64,000 nucleotides of DNA, from contig JAQGEQ010000289.1 of assembly GCA_034620365.1 (NCBI GenBank), forward strand, positions 372,001 to 436,000. Reading direction: 5' to 3'. The notes beneath the pieces are model-generated. The model searched no databases. It had not been told where the DNA came from and worked only from the letters and a program-made list of their open reading frames with translations. This document shows, piece by piece, positions 51,082-62,629 of the stretch. Position numbers and translations under genes: made by a program. Numbering within the stretch: position 1 is the stretch's first letter; the number at the start of each line of letters is the position of its first letter. The stretch comes from Pegea sp. RAD2-039. Lineage: Eukaryota > Chordata > Thaliacea > Salpida > Salpidae.

Positions 51082-54000
51082 TCAACTCACAAAACTTCCG
51101 ATGAAATCTTTTTTCCAACTTCTTAAAGACCTCACCACTTCAAATGCATTTACATCTTCTTCATGTTGGATTTTCATCCAAATGATCATACCAGCACAGA
51201 TCACTCCTGGCCATCCTGATAAGTCCCTGCATCCCGAAGATGAAATGATACTTTATCAGTTGTTTGATTTTTATCACCTGCAATGAATCATCAGAGTCGA
51301 CTCTGCTTTCAGCAAACTCCCAATTTTCTCAATGGTTTTTAAGACATCTTCCGGGAAGATTTGATCTTTTGGATCATTAGCTTCCAGTAGAGTTTGAAAA
51401 ACTTGCTTCTAAAAGTCAATTGAAGTATAATAAAGTAAAATAAAAATAAAACAAACCTCAGAAGATTGAGATGAGATGAAGAAGATGGAATCTTTATTTT
51501 GATCACTGATTCTTCTCACTTTCACCTCCTTATACTTAATACAACCTTCTTGAGGCCACATCTTCATCGACTGCTTCTAAAAGATGATTTCAAAGCAGCT
51601 GGCTCCTAATAAGCTACTTACATCAGACGTAAACATAATCACGTGGTCAACAGAAGCATCCAGAAGTTGCTGAAAGAAATCCGTAGCTCGAGCAGATGAT
51701 GAAGATAAAATCAGTCGTCGTCGCTTTGATGTCGACCAATCAGTAGTCAGATACAACCAGCTCACGTCATCATCTGTTACCAAGCAACTAATCAGATGTT
51801 GATCAGATGCAAGTTACCCTACGTGATAAGATGATGACTTCACATTGATCACGGTTCAATGACATTTGCCGAGGCATTAAATTCAAGCTTTCAAATTCCG
51901 TTCGTATCTCATCTTCAAATCTTCAAGAAAGACATAGATGAAAGTCATGATGATGTCACTGCCTAGCAACTTACTTGATGGAAGACTTCATCACCATCTC
52001 AATAACGAGCTGATGAAGTAGTTGAAACTGTTGCTGTTGACAACAACATCTTATTCACGCTACATCTTTTCACTACTTACATAAGTATCACAGAAGTCGA
52101 ATCCTTGTGTCTTCAGTTGGGAGATGACTTGATGAAAGTCGACAGCAGCTTCTTCCTTCAACATCCAACGTAGTTGATCAAGAGCGATCAATAGTCCCAC
52201 TCCGGTAGTATCACTAAACTCATCTTTGTCATAACTTCTAGTAAACAGTCCTATCTTCCTCACTTGTAGTATATTCCGATTGGATGTTGATCCGTGATCT
52301 TCATCATCCATTCATGAATCTTCATCAGATGGAAACCTGTGATTTTATCCGATCTTTTCCACTGAAACTCTTTGATTTTTTTAATCTGTTGAAATTTGTA
52401 TCATTTGATTCAACCAATCAGCAGCCAGTTATACTTGTTGATGAGAAGATATCAAAGAGTATGTCCTGAAAATGAAAATATGATCTTCAACTTCATCATC
52501 TAATCTCATCTGTCCGGATGAAATCGCTTCTTCAATCTACAACGACCACTCAACCAACATTTATCAGATGAAGACTCACAAACCAGTTGGTCTTCATCGC
52601 GACCGGTTACCATCACAACCAATCTACAACCAGCTGCATCCGTGATCTTCCACCAATCATCAGATGATGCTTTCGGTAAAATGAAGAATTTGGAGTCCTT
52701 TAAATGTTTGATTGTTGAAGTTTGTAGAAATCAATTCTGAATCACCTGAATCCTGGGAGCAATTGAGACCTTGAAAAGAGCTGTTGATTCATCTGATTGA
52801 AATAATTTGAAGAAAAAATCAAGAAAGAAATTTCACAATTACTAAATCAAATCTCACCTAATCTCTGATCTTCATCCGGATTTCTTCCTTCTAATTCATC
52901 CATTTTTTCTCGAAGGATCTAAAAATTTTATTTTTTAATTTCACAGAAATTTGAAATTTGCACAATTGACAAATCGCGAAGTGACTTTTGTGACGTCATC
53001 ACCTGAAATTGTTGCTTTAAATCCTTGAAGTCATCTTTGCTTAACTCTTGACAAACTTTGATGAAATCTTTCTTCAGAATACGATTAGAGAATTGGATCT
53101 CTTCACTTTTAAAGTCTTTCAAAAATCACAAAACTATTTTAACATTTAAAGACCTTAAGATTGTTACAACCTCGTGCCCCATCATCAGCGTAAAAGATGC
53201 TTGTTGGGGATTCAATCTTCCTGAGAACATTTCAAGATGATCAGAAGATTTTACAAAGTAGTTTTGACAACTTACTTCAGTTTTTTATACATCGCCCCGA
53301 CAACAAACGCAACAACCAATAAGAAGCCGATGATCATATGAAGCAGGAACTGCTGGTTGTTATGGAGAAGATGATTTGATGAAGATGATGTAGGTTTAAG
53401 AGCTGGAAATAAATGATTAATTCGGAATTGTGGAAGAGTGCTTGTTATACTTCCACAGTGGAGTGGTGATGTGAATTCGCCTGTGATATTTCCACAACTC
53501 AATAAAGCGAATGAGAGTTTGTAGATCAGATTTGAGTTGGTTTTGTTGAACACAAACCATCCACTATTACCAGTTTTGTGAAAAGAGACTATTAGGGAAC
53601 TATTCGAGATAATTTGATGAATCTAGAATTTGAAATCATCCCGACTAAGATTATCATCTTTAAAAGTAATTGATTAAACTAACTTTGAGATATTTGATGG
53701 AATATCTGTTGACATCGTGAGGTAAACTGAAGTTAATGATACAGTTTCCCTGTTCAGTCTGATTAATATCTGTTACGTTGACAGCTTCAAGTGATTCTCC
53801 TTTTGTTTGAAAGATACTTTTAACTTCAACTTCTCTTCGCCAATACTTTGGTGTATATGTCAACTAAATTACAATGAAACTTTTGCTGATATTCAATCTT
53901 TACTTCTTACTTGAACAGTATAAACTGAAGAAGGTCTTAGATGTTGTAATCTGATAGAAGTTTGGTTTGATGAGAAAGGACCAATCACTAAATTATTTCG

Positions 54001-57000
54001 ATTATCAAACACATTGATGACGTAATCAGATGATGAGTAGGTAAAGTCATCAAAGTTAACATCTAATTCTGTTTCTTCACAAACTTCTTCATCCACTTGA
54101 GATTGCTCTAGTGCTCCAGCTGATGAAAATGAGATTACTGATGGTGATGAATATTTAAATCGTTTTAGCCAACCAATGAAATGACAAGATGAAGATAGTC
54201 TGTCAATCCTCCCTCCTATCACTTCACATCTTTCAAGATCTTCCATTTCAAATCCAAGATTCGAATGGAAATCATCTTCAGATATCTCTACAAACACACA
54301 TCTTCAACTTGTAGATAAAAACGATCTTTGAAAATTGATTTCAGATTACCTGAATCCAGTATAAAAGATTGAATTGTTTTCTGGTAGCTCTCAGCGATGC
54401 AGGACACATTTGCTCTCCATCCCAAAGATATAAGATTGTTGAAAGAGATAGAACTAGTTGAAGTTAGCTGAGATGTAGCTGTTTGGATTTCAAAGATTCT
54501 TTGATCTTTGTCAACTGATCTGTTATTGATCATCCAATGGATAGAAGGAAGGGGACGCCCTCTAACAAAACACGTGATATTAGCTTCTACTGCATCCACT
54601 ATTTCGCTCTTTCTCGATTCGATCTTGGCTAGAAAGGGAACCGCTGTAAAACGATTTTATTGAAATTTTCAGTTTGGAAAGAAAGGTGAAAAGAGATTTT
54701 CTAAACTTCAAAAGATCTAAAAGAGATCATTTAAAAACGGTTTGGAATTTCCAACCAATTCTTTGATAGATAATAGATTTGTTTGTGTTTGAAATGGAGC
54801 TAATATCAGAGATTTATACAAACTTTTAAGAGATGTTTCTAAAGTTCTCAGTATAGTTGAAAATCCTGAAGCAGATAGTTGAGAAAAGACACAAAAATAT
54901 TTGCCATCATCATCTTTGGAAGGATTAATAAAATGAAGAGTTGATAATCTGTATGTCTTATGCTCTTCATATTGCTGATACAATGCTTGATTGATGTTCG
55001 ATGTAACTGAGGATCCATTCCTTGTAAATGTTGACAGTTAATTACAAAAACTTCAATGAAATTTGTTATTTAGCTTTAAACAGTAATAATGAAGTTGCTA
55101 CTGCAAACAAATTAACTCTTCAATAAATCTTTTCTCAGTTTAATAATCACCTCATCCAAGCAGCTGTGAAAGAAGAATTTCCAAGAACAACACAATTCAC
55201 CTTTTCAGTTTTGCTTCTAACAATCACATGAGACTTTGATATTAAACCAATACCAGCTTCTGCAAAAACACATTTTTGTTTGAATTATGTTTAATTGAAG
55301 TCTTTCGCTGACTCCGACAATGATTTATTTTTGAGATGAATTTTTATAAGATTAATAAAACAGTTTATAAAACTTATAAAAATTTTTACAAAATTCATTA
55401 CATAATCAAAACCAATCTACAATAAATTATATTTAAAGTAAACTGTTATTGCAACGTAACAAAAAACTTAAACGAAGTTTTATGATACATGAAACGAACG
55501 TAATTTCAGTTTGAAATCTGTACTTTTTATGTTTTAAACTTCGATAAAACCTTCTTACTTCTTCTACACTCAAGCTGTTTCGTTTCGATTCCAGTCAAGT
55601 TTCCACAACTTACTAAAGCAACTGTGAATTTGTAACTGCAGTTGATGTGAGGTGTTTGTAGTTCAAATACATTCTCATCAATACTGCTCAGTGGAATCAG
55701 TTCAAAACCACTCGTTGAATAATCATGATCAAGCAAATGCTGCTCAAAAAGACGAACCTTGAAAAGTAGCGAAAATATTTGAGCATTTATTAGATCTCAA
55801 ATTTGAAGTTTCTAGAAATATTTAAATGATTATTTTACAAGTTCAAGCAATGTTAGTATGGCCAGTTTCAGCCGAGAACGATTATGCATATATTTGCCGG
55901 GGCAGAAGATATGAAGATCCAGTTGTCGCCCATGCAGCAGGATTCCACGCCAACAAGGAAATGTAGCGGAACAGAAGGACTGATGCAGCTACACCCAACT
56001 GACGTCACAGGAGCTTCTAGAAAGACACTGAGTACAACGACGAGCTGCCTACGAGGTTCCAACTCCGGTTTTAAATTCGGAGTTTTGCTTCTCCTAGAAA
56101 TGTTGTCATGAAACTGACCAACAAGGTCCTTCTACTCTGGTTTTTATGAAATTTTCTTGTCGCAAATATGTGTCGCCCGGGCCACAAGCTCAATAAGCTT
56201 TGAAATATTATCAACTTTCGTTTAAAACTTCAAGCATTTAAAAATAGAATGAATATTACAAACAACTAGTTGAAATTGTATTAAACTAACTTTGAGATAT
56301 TTGATGGAATATCTGTTGATATCGTGAGGTAAACTGAAGTTAATGATACAGTTTCCCTGTTCAGTCTGATTAATATCTGTTACGTTGACAGCTTCAAGTG
56401 ATTCTCCTTTTGTTTGAAAGATACTTTTAACTTCAACTTCTCTTCGCCAATACTTTGGTGTATATGTCAACTGAATTGCAATGAAACTTTTGCTGATATT
56501 CAATCTTTACTTCTTACTTGAACAGTATAAACTGAAGAAGGTCTTAGATGTTGTAATCTGATAGAAGTTTGGTTTGATGAGAAGGGTCCAATCACTAAAT
56601 TATTTCGATTATCAAACACATTGATGACGTAATCAGATGATGAGTAGGTAAAGTCATCAAAGTTAACATCTAATTCTGTTTCTTCACAAACTTCTTCATC
56701 CACTTGAGATTGCTCTAGTGCTCCAGCTGATGAAGATCAAAGAATTAAATGTGATGAACACGAACATAAAAAATTTACCAACCTATAAATGTACAACGTT
56801 GGCGAGAAGGACTTGCTAAGGGAACAAAAGCTATTATTAAATTGTGGTTTGATATTTTGCTACATTTTGTTTAAAGTGATTAAAATGTTTTTTTTATATT
56901 TGTTGAAATACGATTGATCAATCTGCAAATTACTTCTTAGGATATATCCGTGCTTCTCTAAGCATCTTTGCCGAGATTTCTCTTGGTTTCTGGGTAGGTC

Positions 57001-57693
57001 GATGACAAAACTTCTTGGAGGTAGATATGAAACATCTTTAAAGAGAATATTCAAATAAAAATCCAAATAAAAGATGTCGCAGATCATTAGAAAGTCTGAT
57101 ATTTTCTGTTTTAATTTCTCAAATTTTATTCTAAACCTGAATTCAAGACAAAGTCAATTCTTTTCAACATTTGTTGTCCTCTTGCTGCACACGAAAGTTT
57201 TATTCCTTTTCCAAATGATATCGGATTATGGATGACAAAGACACTTTCTTCAAACTTCTTATCACTTGTTCGATGAATTGTAAAGATGTTATCATTTCTC
57301 TCAATCACTTGCCCATTTATCATCCAAGATATCTTAGGATGAAGTGTACCTCGTGTTGAGCATGAAATATTGTCTGATTTCCACATTTGAATATATTTGC
57401 CATTTTTGGATTGAAGTTGATTGGAATTAACTGAAAATAATTAGATGAGATCAAGTAGAAGATTTAAGATTTATTTTCATTGAATTGAAATAAAAGTTTT
57501 CAATTTTTGTTGAAATAATCTAATCATAATAGCTTTATAGTTTATACGGATTTATATAAACTTTCAATGTTGATAATTTACTTTAAACTAATTATTTTTA
57601 TTTATTAAATTTATTTACAAATATCAAGTTATGAAACTCACCAATTAATTGTAAGTTAAAAAAGCAAATAACGATTTTTATAAGTTTCTTCAT
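51082..57693 (-). CDS. Receptor protein-tyrosine-phosphatase-like, two degenerate PTP domains
   Basis: Minus-strand multi-exon gene. Start ATG 57693 with signal peptide (MKKLIKIVICFFNLQLI). Ectodomain: Ig (about 57430-57130, ISWMINGQ), FN3-like exons 56726-56518 and 56470-56291, a third FN3-like exon (about 55740-55530), Ig segments (about 55260-54720 and 54640-54300), then FN3-like exons 54287-54174, 54119-53911, 53863-53684 and about 53620-53272. TM helix (MIIGFLLVVAFVVGAMY) near 53290-53340. Cytoplasm has D1 (about 53090-51960) and D2 (about 51950-51082). D1 motifs: DDWWKITDAAGCRLVVMVT, FIFRTYSLISS, IALDQLRWML. D2 motifs: ATDFFQQLLDASVDHVIMF, MKMWPQEGCIKYKEV, AFEVVRSLRSWKKDF. In D1 the WPD site reads WKR and HCSAGVGRTG is replaced by a YYNDTTGVG-type loop without Cys or Arg. 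D2 keeps HC, but the loop is HCRDLSGWPG with the Arg replaced by Trp. Predicted pseudophosphatase receptor. Upstream FN3 exon borders between 56.8 and 57.1 kb are uncertain. Confidence 0.82.
53676..54128 (-). repeat. FN3 exon pair, copy B of a near-identical duplication
   Basis: Exons of 209 and 180 bp plus their 47-bp intron are almost identical to 56283-56735. Similarity starts at the acceptor of the first exon and stops just beyond the donor of the second. Confidence 0.9.
55860..56180. other. GC-richer insertion inside an RPTP intron
   Basis: A block of balanced base composition inside an AT-rich intron. It contains one TGACGTCA and a 75-codon open frame on + (55884-56111) with no family I recognise, and ends near GTCGCCCGGGCCACAAGC. 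It may be a mobile element, a relic of another gene, or an old exon. Confidence 0.4.
56283..56735 (-). repeat. FN3 exon pair, copy A of a near-identical duplication
   Basis: Partner of 53676-54128; same exon lengths (209, 180). I see only a few differences, including the substitution read as HDINRYS here and HDVNRYS in copy B. Confidence 0.9.
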
Positions 57694-59562
57694 TCTGTAA
57701 TGACTGCAATTACTGCAAAACTGATTTCTTTTTAAAACACTTTTAGTAAAATCTTTTATAACCTTTCTACATTTTACAAACTTTATCTTTTGTTGAATAT
57801 AAATTCCCTGAAAATAAAATAATTATCGATATATTTAATAGTCAAAATTCCAATTGACTTTAATACTTCTTTAGTAATAAAACTTTAGTGTCAAGCAACT
57901 AAATATTCAAACTTGCTTCTTATCTAGATAGCTTACATCATTTTATATTTAAACCGTTTTCAGTTTATTTACATATTCTTCAAAATAAGAACAGACTTGG
58001 GAAACCTTTATTTCTTTATGTCAATGAGTTCTCTCTAACACCGGAAGGAAGCGAATCTCTACATCAATTGAGAATGTTTATCATTGAAGATGTCGTTTGT
58101 GGTTAAAAAGTTTACAAACATCTTCAAAATGTTTGCAATTATTTGCAGATTCAATATTATCTATATATTTATTCTCAAATAATAGAAAATTAAAAAAAAG
58201 AGATTTAAATTGTTTAATAGCAACAAATAAAACAGAAATTTTGTGCGACTCTACAAAGAGAAATATTTCAAATATGAATCATAGAAATTTGCCTGTTGAC
58301 TTATTATAAAATTTATCTTTGAACATTTTATAAATAATCAAGAATTTGACTAATAATTTTAGTGGAATATTTTTGGCTGTAAGAATTTGAAAATATTTTT
58401 GATTATTTCTAAGTTAACAATAATTTTTAACTGAGAATTATTTGCTGAATTTTTAGAAGATGAAGAAATGTTGAAAGCTAATAATTGCATTGAACGAATA
58501 TTTTCTATTCGTTTTATGATACATTGAATTAACATTTAAGACATAACTGGAGAGAGTATCCCATAACTTTCAAAACATTTTTTGATTCAATCTTTTTCAC
58601 GGAGATAATGACTTTTTCAGTATCAATTTTGGTGAAAATTTTGTTGAGTGAGTACTTCAAATTGGGTCAAACCGGTTTTCAATGAACTTTCTGATTCTCA
58701 AAATTCAAATTCACGCCACCGATATCACAAACTGCAGTTTCTATAACACTACCGACAAAACACAAATGTTTTAAGGAAATGAAGTTCTCGAGAATTATGT
58801 TTTATGAAATATTTGTTACAACAACAGACTCCTCAACAACCAGAGGTGGTAAAGAAGTTGAAACAAGTGAACTGTTCATCAACACTTTGAACTAAAAGGA
58901 AATTTTATCATTTATGACAGATCTTTGAGGTTAAAAGTTCCAATGTTTTGAAGTTTATGAAATACTGTAGAGGAAAATAATTATAGTTTTGAATATTTCC
59001 TTTCAATTCCGTATCTATTATCAAAATACATTTTTACTTCTGTCTGAATCAGTTGATAATCGGTAGGTGTGTCTTGGAGGTTTCTGTATCTTATTTGAAG
59101 AAATCTCAACTACTTAAAAATCAAATCATTTTATTCACAAATTTTATAAACTTTTAAAACTTATTTAAATGAAGTTAAATTGAAGCAAAGGTCTGCTGTT
59201 TATAAAGAAATTTTTCTTAACTTTGAATAAACAACTTTTATCTGATTAAGATGTTTAGAGACTAAATCTAGCAATAAGTGAAATATTACAGCAAATTTGG
59301 TTTCCTCATTGTATTTTACTTTATTATATTTAGCAGATGTTTTTCCAAACAACAATAATGATAATAAATAACGTAATAGCTACATCTTGTAACATACAAG
59401 TTTGAAAACTCAACTGTAAGTTGTTTGCTGATTAAAAGATCAGTTTTTTGTCATGTTTGGTAAGTTATTATAATAAGTGTTATTTAACTATTGAATAAAA
59501 TCTATAAAATATTTCAAAGTCTAATTCTACAAAATTCAAAAACATAACTATCACAATTAAAT
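57694..59562. other. intergenic, AT-rich
   Basis: No gene supported; short open frames (for example 58097-58309) have AT-driven codons. No TGACGTCA seen, unlike the gene blocks. Confidence 0.5.
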
Positions 59563-59565
59563 TCA

Positions 59566-59893
59566 GATGCCAAGGTCTAGGACCGAAGATACTCGTTGAA
59601 TAATAAATCTATTGATGGAGTATTGGTTCAAGCAATTTACAGCTGGTTTACGAGAAAAAGTTATAAGTTCAAACTTTGTGAGCTGGATTCTGAGCTGCCA
59701 ATTCGTAGACCAGTTTTCTACAGTGTGTAGTGCAGTTTGAAGTTTTGAAGGATTACAAGATAATAGCTTGATATCATCTGCATACACAAACACTCTGACA
59801 TCATCTACTGCTACTAATCTTCTGATGAGGTCTTCAATGAAAATTAAAAAGAGAAGGGGACCCAGAACGGAACTCTGAGGAGCACCACTTCGG
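59566..59893 (-). mobile_element. LINE reverse-transcriptase fragment
   Basis: A minus-strand piece encoding VYADDIKLLSCNPSKLQTAL and flanking RT sequence, close to 95% identical by eye to 35166-35500 of the larger LINE. Truncated at both ends, with AT-rich flanks. Confidence 0.85.
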
Positions 59894-60560
59894 GGTTATT
59901 TAGCTTTAAATAAAACATTTAAATCATTTTCAAAATCTAATTATGATAGTTATAATCTATCTTTAGCCTGTGTTCTTTCTTACAAATATCTTTTATAATA
60001 TTCCTTCGATCTTTATTTATGTGATTTAACCTAGCTCTATTTTACAAGTAAGTAATATCATCGAGTATTCGTACTTCTCTAATGAGACTGCTAATAAACT
60101 TGTTAAGTTTACAAGATATCTTAAAAAGGTCTCTGATTTTATCTTTTTGAGATTTTTTCACTTTAATTTCATAGTTTTCATTTAAGACACTAAATACATA
60201 ATTCTTTAGTATCATGAAACTATTTCAACACAACTAGTTTCGTTTCATCTCTTATAGGGAGCACAGAGCAATCTGCATGCGGATTGAGAATGAAAAGGTC
60301 TTAAGAATCACTTATATCTCTTCCAAAACGAGGACTCCATCCGGAAGAGTTGGACTCTAATTTAGGACGGATAAATAGGTCAACATGTGATCCATAAATT
60401 AATTATGAAAACTTATTTATTCTGATTAGATCAAATAAGGGATCAGATGTCGACTTTATGCAAACATCAATTTTCTGATATTAAGTAGAAAGTATACGCA
60501 GATAGTCAAGTATTGAATTTTAGTTTGATGTCTTTTCAATTGATTAATTTATGTTGCTAG
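59894..60560. other. AT-rich spacer
   Basis: No gene seen. A GC-richer patch at 60250-60370 may be an older part of the element that ends at 60772. Confidence 0.4.
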
Positions 60561-60775
60561 CTCTCTGAGGAACTATCAAAAGGCAAATGAACATCGATCG
60601 TTCCTGTCTTCGCTTCAAGGATACATGTAAGCGCGATATGAAGTTGCTTAGTAACGATACCAATAATTGGGAGGTTATCGCAGAGGATCACTCCAAATGG
60701 CGATCTCTACTCCGCGTGCAATTAAAGGAGAGAGAAAACAAACCAGCTTCAAAGAAAAGAAAGAAACCCTAAAAA
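60561..60775 (+). mobile_element. non-LTR retrotransposon ORF2 C-terminal fragment
   Basis: The frame at 60587-60772 encodes FKDTCKRDMKLL and NWEVIAEDHSKWRSLL, the typical C-terminal segment of retrotransposon polyproteins (R.KDCVKRDL...W..LA.DR..WR). It belongs to a different family from the YADD fragment nearby. Only the end of the protein is present. Confidence 0.7.
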
Positions 60776-61049
60776 CTGATTAGCTCCTTTGCATTTCACT
60801 GCTTTTTGCTTTGCTTTTGACAACACCTCTTGAGCACAACCTGTAATCCTTCTCGGCCGAAATATACTAAATATTATTATATCGCTAAATTATTAAAACT
60901 CTCACTAAGAATGCTAATAGCAAAATCAAATAAGTTTAAAAACTTTCGACTAACAAAACGTATTCAGTTCATCACTCAAATGCCCTTCATTTAGTAAGTT
61001 GAAGGGTTTAATTTAAAATTTAATTAAAATAATTCGACTTATTAAACAG

Positions 61050-61121
61050 GGGGATATAGCTCAGTGGTAGAGCATTCGACTGCAGATCGAGAGGTCCCTG
61101 GTTCAAATCCGGGTGTCCCCT
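61050..61121 (+). tRNA. tRNA-Cys (GCA), copy 1
   Basis: Acceptor GGGGATA/TGTCCCC, anticodon loop CTGCAGA with GCA, T arm CCTGGTTCAAATCCGGG. Followed by a T7 run, a good Pol III stop. Intact. Confidence 0.95.
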
Positions 61122-61245
61122 TTTTTTAATTTTCTTTAAAGATTTGTAATTCTCTCACATAATTATTTGAATAAAGAAATAAATTTGATTTATCACCAAA
61201 AACAGCTGATTGAAAATTAATTTCAAAAAATTGAAGTTGAAACAT

Positions 61246-61317
61246 GGGGATATAGCTCAGTGGTAGAGCATTCGACTGCAGATCGAGAGGTCCCTGGTTC
61301 AAATCCGGGTGTCCCCT
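61246..61317 (+). tRNA. tRNA-Cys (GCA), copy 2
   Basis: Identical to copy 1 over 72 nt, followed by T6. The spacer after it repeats that of copy 1, so the unit (about 196 bp) is tandemly duplicated. Confidence 0.95.
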
Positions 61318-61425
61318 TTTTTCATTTTCTTTTAAAGATTTGTAATTCTCTCACATAATTATTTGAATAAAAAAATAAATTTGATTTATCACCAAAAACA
61401 GCTTGAAAATTGAAGTTGAAACATC

Positions 61426-61472
61426 GGGGATATAGCTCAGTGGTAGAGCATTCGACTGCAGAAGATTGAAGG
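61426..61472 (+). pseudogene. tRNA-Cys 5' fragment
   Basis: Identical to copy 1 from the acceptor stem to the anticodon loop (..GACTGCAGA), then breaks off into AGATTGAAGGGTGTGAAACA and runs straight into the next copy. Confidence 0.9.
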
Positions 61473-61483
61473 GTGTGAAACAT

Positions 61484-61555
61484 GGGGATATCAGCCAGTG
61501 GTAGAGCATTCGACTGCAGATCGAGAGGTCCCTGGTTCAAATCCGGGTGTCCCCT
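61484..61555 (+). tRNA. tRNA-Cys (GCA), copy with altered D arm
   Basis: 72 nt with an intact acceptor, anticodon and T arm, but the D-arm start TATAGCTCAGTGG has become TATCAGCCAGTGG, which breaks the D stem (and A box) pairing with GAGC. Probably weak or inactive. Confidence 0.7.
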
Positions 61556-61677
61556 TTTTTCATTTTCTTTTAAAGATTTGTAATTCTCTCACATAATTAT
61601 TTGAATAAAAAAATAAATTTGATTTATCACCAAAAACAGCATTGAAAATTAATTTCAAAAAATTGAAGTTGAAACAT

Positions 61678-61744
61678 GGGGATATAGCTCAGTGGTAGAG
61701 CATTCGACTGCAGATCGAGAGGTCCCTGGTTCAAATCCGGGTGT
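61678..61744 (+). pseudogene. tRNA-Cys truncated at the 3' acceptor strand
   Basis: Matches copy 1 up to CCGGGTGT, then continues GAAACATGGGG instead of CCCCT, so the acceptor stem cannot close and no T-run terminator follows. Confidence 0.9.
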
Positions 61745-61751
61745 GAAACAT

Positions 61752-61819
61752 GGGGACTCTTTTGGTAGAGCATTCGACTGCAGATCGAGAGGTCCCTGGT
61801 TCAAATCCGGGTGTCCCCT
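61752..61819 (+). pseudogene. tRNA-Cys with shortened D arm
   Basis: 68 nt: starts GGGGACTCTTTTGGTAGAGC, having lost four bases and the D-stem 5' strand; the rest is intact, including the 3' acceptor and T-run. Likely non-functional. Confidence 0.8.
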
Positions 61820-62629
61820 TTTTTAAATTTTTTTTCATAAAATCTACTCTTTTAGAAAATATCATTAATCAGAAATCTTCCCCGAGAAGCTATCTTACTA
61901 GTAGATGTTTCGCAAACCAGTTAGTTATTTGTATTAAATGAGCTCACAGTTCAGTGATATGGGTTTGAAAGCCAAACTTCGTTAGTGTTTTATATTTTTA
62001 TCACGATTTCAGATATTCATGATTGAAGCTAATTGAACTAATAATATATTTGAAATAACACGAGTTTAGATGAGCTTTTGAACAAATAGGAACTGCATCA
62101 GCTTTGTAGCTCAGTTTTCAACTTCAAAAGTTTGTTCTAAAAGTCGGTTTCAGACAAACCACGAAAAATCGATAACCAGTTGCCACTAGCAACCACTAAA
62201 CGTCGAGAAGTTGACAGATGAGCTATTAATTTTTATTTGACGCATATGCTCGAAAACATGAAGATGATTAAACATTAAACTGAAATATCATTGCACCGGA
62301 ACCACCTCTTCATCTCACATCCATATGACACACAAATCGATGACGTCACATGTTGCTGTGGAAACTAACGCGGCGATAAGTAAAGTTGGAATGACTTCAG
62401 ACTAACAATCAAAGGTGGAAATCGATTTCAGGCGCGGTGGTGGATCATCATAACAGCGCAACCATGCAACAGTCGAGAAGAAGAAGAGCTTTTACAAGAG
62501 AAGCGGACATCAAATCAAAGAGAATTACGTCATTGAAACAGATAGTGACGTCATCATGCGGAAATATCTACACCGGGGATTTAGTCTAAGATTTCTGCAA
62601 CTGAGATGGAAAGAACGATGACGTCATAA
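61820..62629. other. spacer between tRNA array and GDI
   Basis: 3' side of the GDI gene. TGACGTCA occurs near 62341, 62547 and 62620. An AATAAA-type signal for the minus strand was not identified with confidence. Confidence 0.45.

Noticed and set aside
61322-61941. Open frames of 60-70 codons across the tRNA-Cys array
   Set aside because: They read through tRNA genes and their repeats; no coding signal.
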